Assembly: GCA_002786025.1 (NCBI GenBank)
Contig: NHNW01000048.1
Span: 248,001 to 312,000, forward strand
DNA length: 64,000 nucleotides
Direction of reading: 5' to 3'
Source of the DNA: Zasmidium citrigriseum
Lineage: Eukaryota; Ascomycota; Dothideomycetes; Mycosphaerellales; Mycosphaerellaceae
Positions within the stretch are counted from its first letter, which is position 1. Each line of letters opens with the position of its first letter. This document shows positions 63,351 through 64,000 of this stretch, one piece after another. The translations under genes were made by a program, and so were the position numbers. The notes beneath the pieces are model-generated. The model was not told where the DNA came from. It ran no database searches and saw only the letters and a program-made list of their open reading frames with translations.

Positions 63351-63866
63351 ATGTACAATCTCCAGCTCGAGAAAATCGTACCAGAGCAGGGAGCCTTCTA
63401 TTACGCTGAAATGATTCAACTGCTCCTTTCGCACCGTTTCTACTGCCTCTTTTGTTGGCCATACCCCCGCGACGACCGTGCGATACATACGAATTCAGGG
63501 CCAGCTGGGTTACTTCATGGCTTCACTGGAAGTCAAGACGGTGTATACAAGGGACTCTTCTTCTGGCACTGGTACGGCTCGCACAAAGAACGCCCCTGTT
63601 TCAAGCTTTCCAACTCAGGGTTCATCCACAATGCAAATCTGCTTGCTCTAGGCGACCCAGCCGTCAGGAGGACGATGAACATCATTTTGGTCGTGCTTGT
63701 GAGGATCATGAAGCGATACAATCTGGACTGCCGATATCTTGAAGCCGAATTAAAGAACTTGAACATCAACTACGCGACATATCTACCTCCCAAGTCAGGC
63801 GCTCCTCCAGCCGCTTGCCTAACTCGGTTTAGCCTCGTTCGGCAAGCTCTCTTGCGGAGCGCCTGA
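63351..63866 (+). CDS. Unrecognised 171-residue protein
   Basis: The frame from ATG 63351 (MYNLQLEKIVPEQG) to TGA at 63864-63866 encodes aromatic- and His-rich sequence: SHRFYCLFCWPYPRDD, GLLHGFTGSQDGVYKGLFFWHWYG, quoted in part, then RRTMNIILVVLVRIMKRYN and a basic tail. The pattern GFTGSQ..YKGLFFW looks protein-like. No signal or known motif is evident. The TATA box at 63182 and CT-rich leader support transcription. The true start could be upstream in a spliced exon. The last codons lie inside an inverted repeat. Function unknown. Confidence 0.5.
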   Translation: MYNLQLEKIVPEQGAFYYAEMIQLLLSHRFYCLFCWPYPRDDRAIHTNSGPAGLLHGFTGSQDGVYKGLFFWHWYGSHKERPCFKLSNSGFIHNANLLALGDPAVRRTMNIILVVLVRIMKRYNLDCRYLEAELKNLNINYATYLPPKSGAPPAACLTRFSLVRQALLRSA

Positions 63867-63867
63867 G
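63796..63867. repeat. Imperfect inverted repeat over the end of the last gene
   Basis: TCAGGCGCTCC at 63796-63806 is exactly complementary to GGAGCGCCTGA at 63857-63867, with an inner pair GCTTGCC/GGCAAGC. The stem includes the stop codon and could act in the RNA. Confidence 0.7.
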
Positions 63868-64000
63868 GACAAAACGTGCGACTGTGTCACTATCCACCCT
63901 ATTACTAAATCTTAGAAATGCGATATTACAACAACCACCGGGCGTATCGCTATCAAAGTTGGCCTTGTACCCGGAGACAAGGTTAATAAATATTTGGTTT

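Overview
The window reads as nuclear chromosomal DNA of a filamentous ascomycete (Pezizomycotina). Genes lie on both strands as single transcription units and are split by short introns, mostly 49-109 nt, with GT..AG ends and CTAAC/CTGAC-like branch sites. Leaders are rich in CA and CT, intergenic gaps are small, and no AT-rich transposon blocks are visible. The gene families (ILM1, IES1, Trm112, a secreted repeat protein, AMP ligases) fit a Dothideomycete, but that placement is inference.

Left part (1-24 kb): the 3' end of a coiled-coil protein; a 1122-residue disordered Met/Gln-rich protein; a class I methyltransferase; a head-to-head LSM6/TRM112 pair; a DEN1-like Ulp1-fold protease; an intron-dense GNAT acetyltransferase; a broken extracellular repeat gene; a head-to-head pair of the F1-ATPase assembly factor ATP11 and a peroxisomal 4-coumarate-CoA-ligase-like enzyme; two unrecognised coiled-coil genes; and a membrane dipeptidase (M19) head to head with ILM1.

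Middle (25-47 kb): a four-helix membrane protein, an unrecognised fungal protein, and an alpha/beta hydrolase. Then comes the most unusual locus of the window, a 12-exon gene for a secreted protein built of five tandem eight-cysteine modules that share intron positions. Immediately downstream is a roughly 1.7-kb array of diverged repeats of about 200 bp. Homocitrate synthase (lysine biosynthesis), a GMC oxidoreductase, a small coiled-coil protein and an FAD monooxygenase follow.

Right part (47-64 kb): a small protein with a repeated PxPRD motif, a 3.1-kb stretch without a confident gene, an M16 metalloprotease with an acidic tail, the INO80 subunit IES1, a probable decayed gene with a ubiquitin-like (SUMO/Rad60-like) C-terminus, a hairpin-forming repeat, and two orphan genes.

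Most genes are housekeeping and functionally unrelated. No secondary-metabolite cluster, rRNA, tRNA, CRISPR array or intact mobile element was recognised. Exon coordinates were read by eye from splice consensus and frame continuity.
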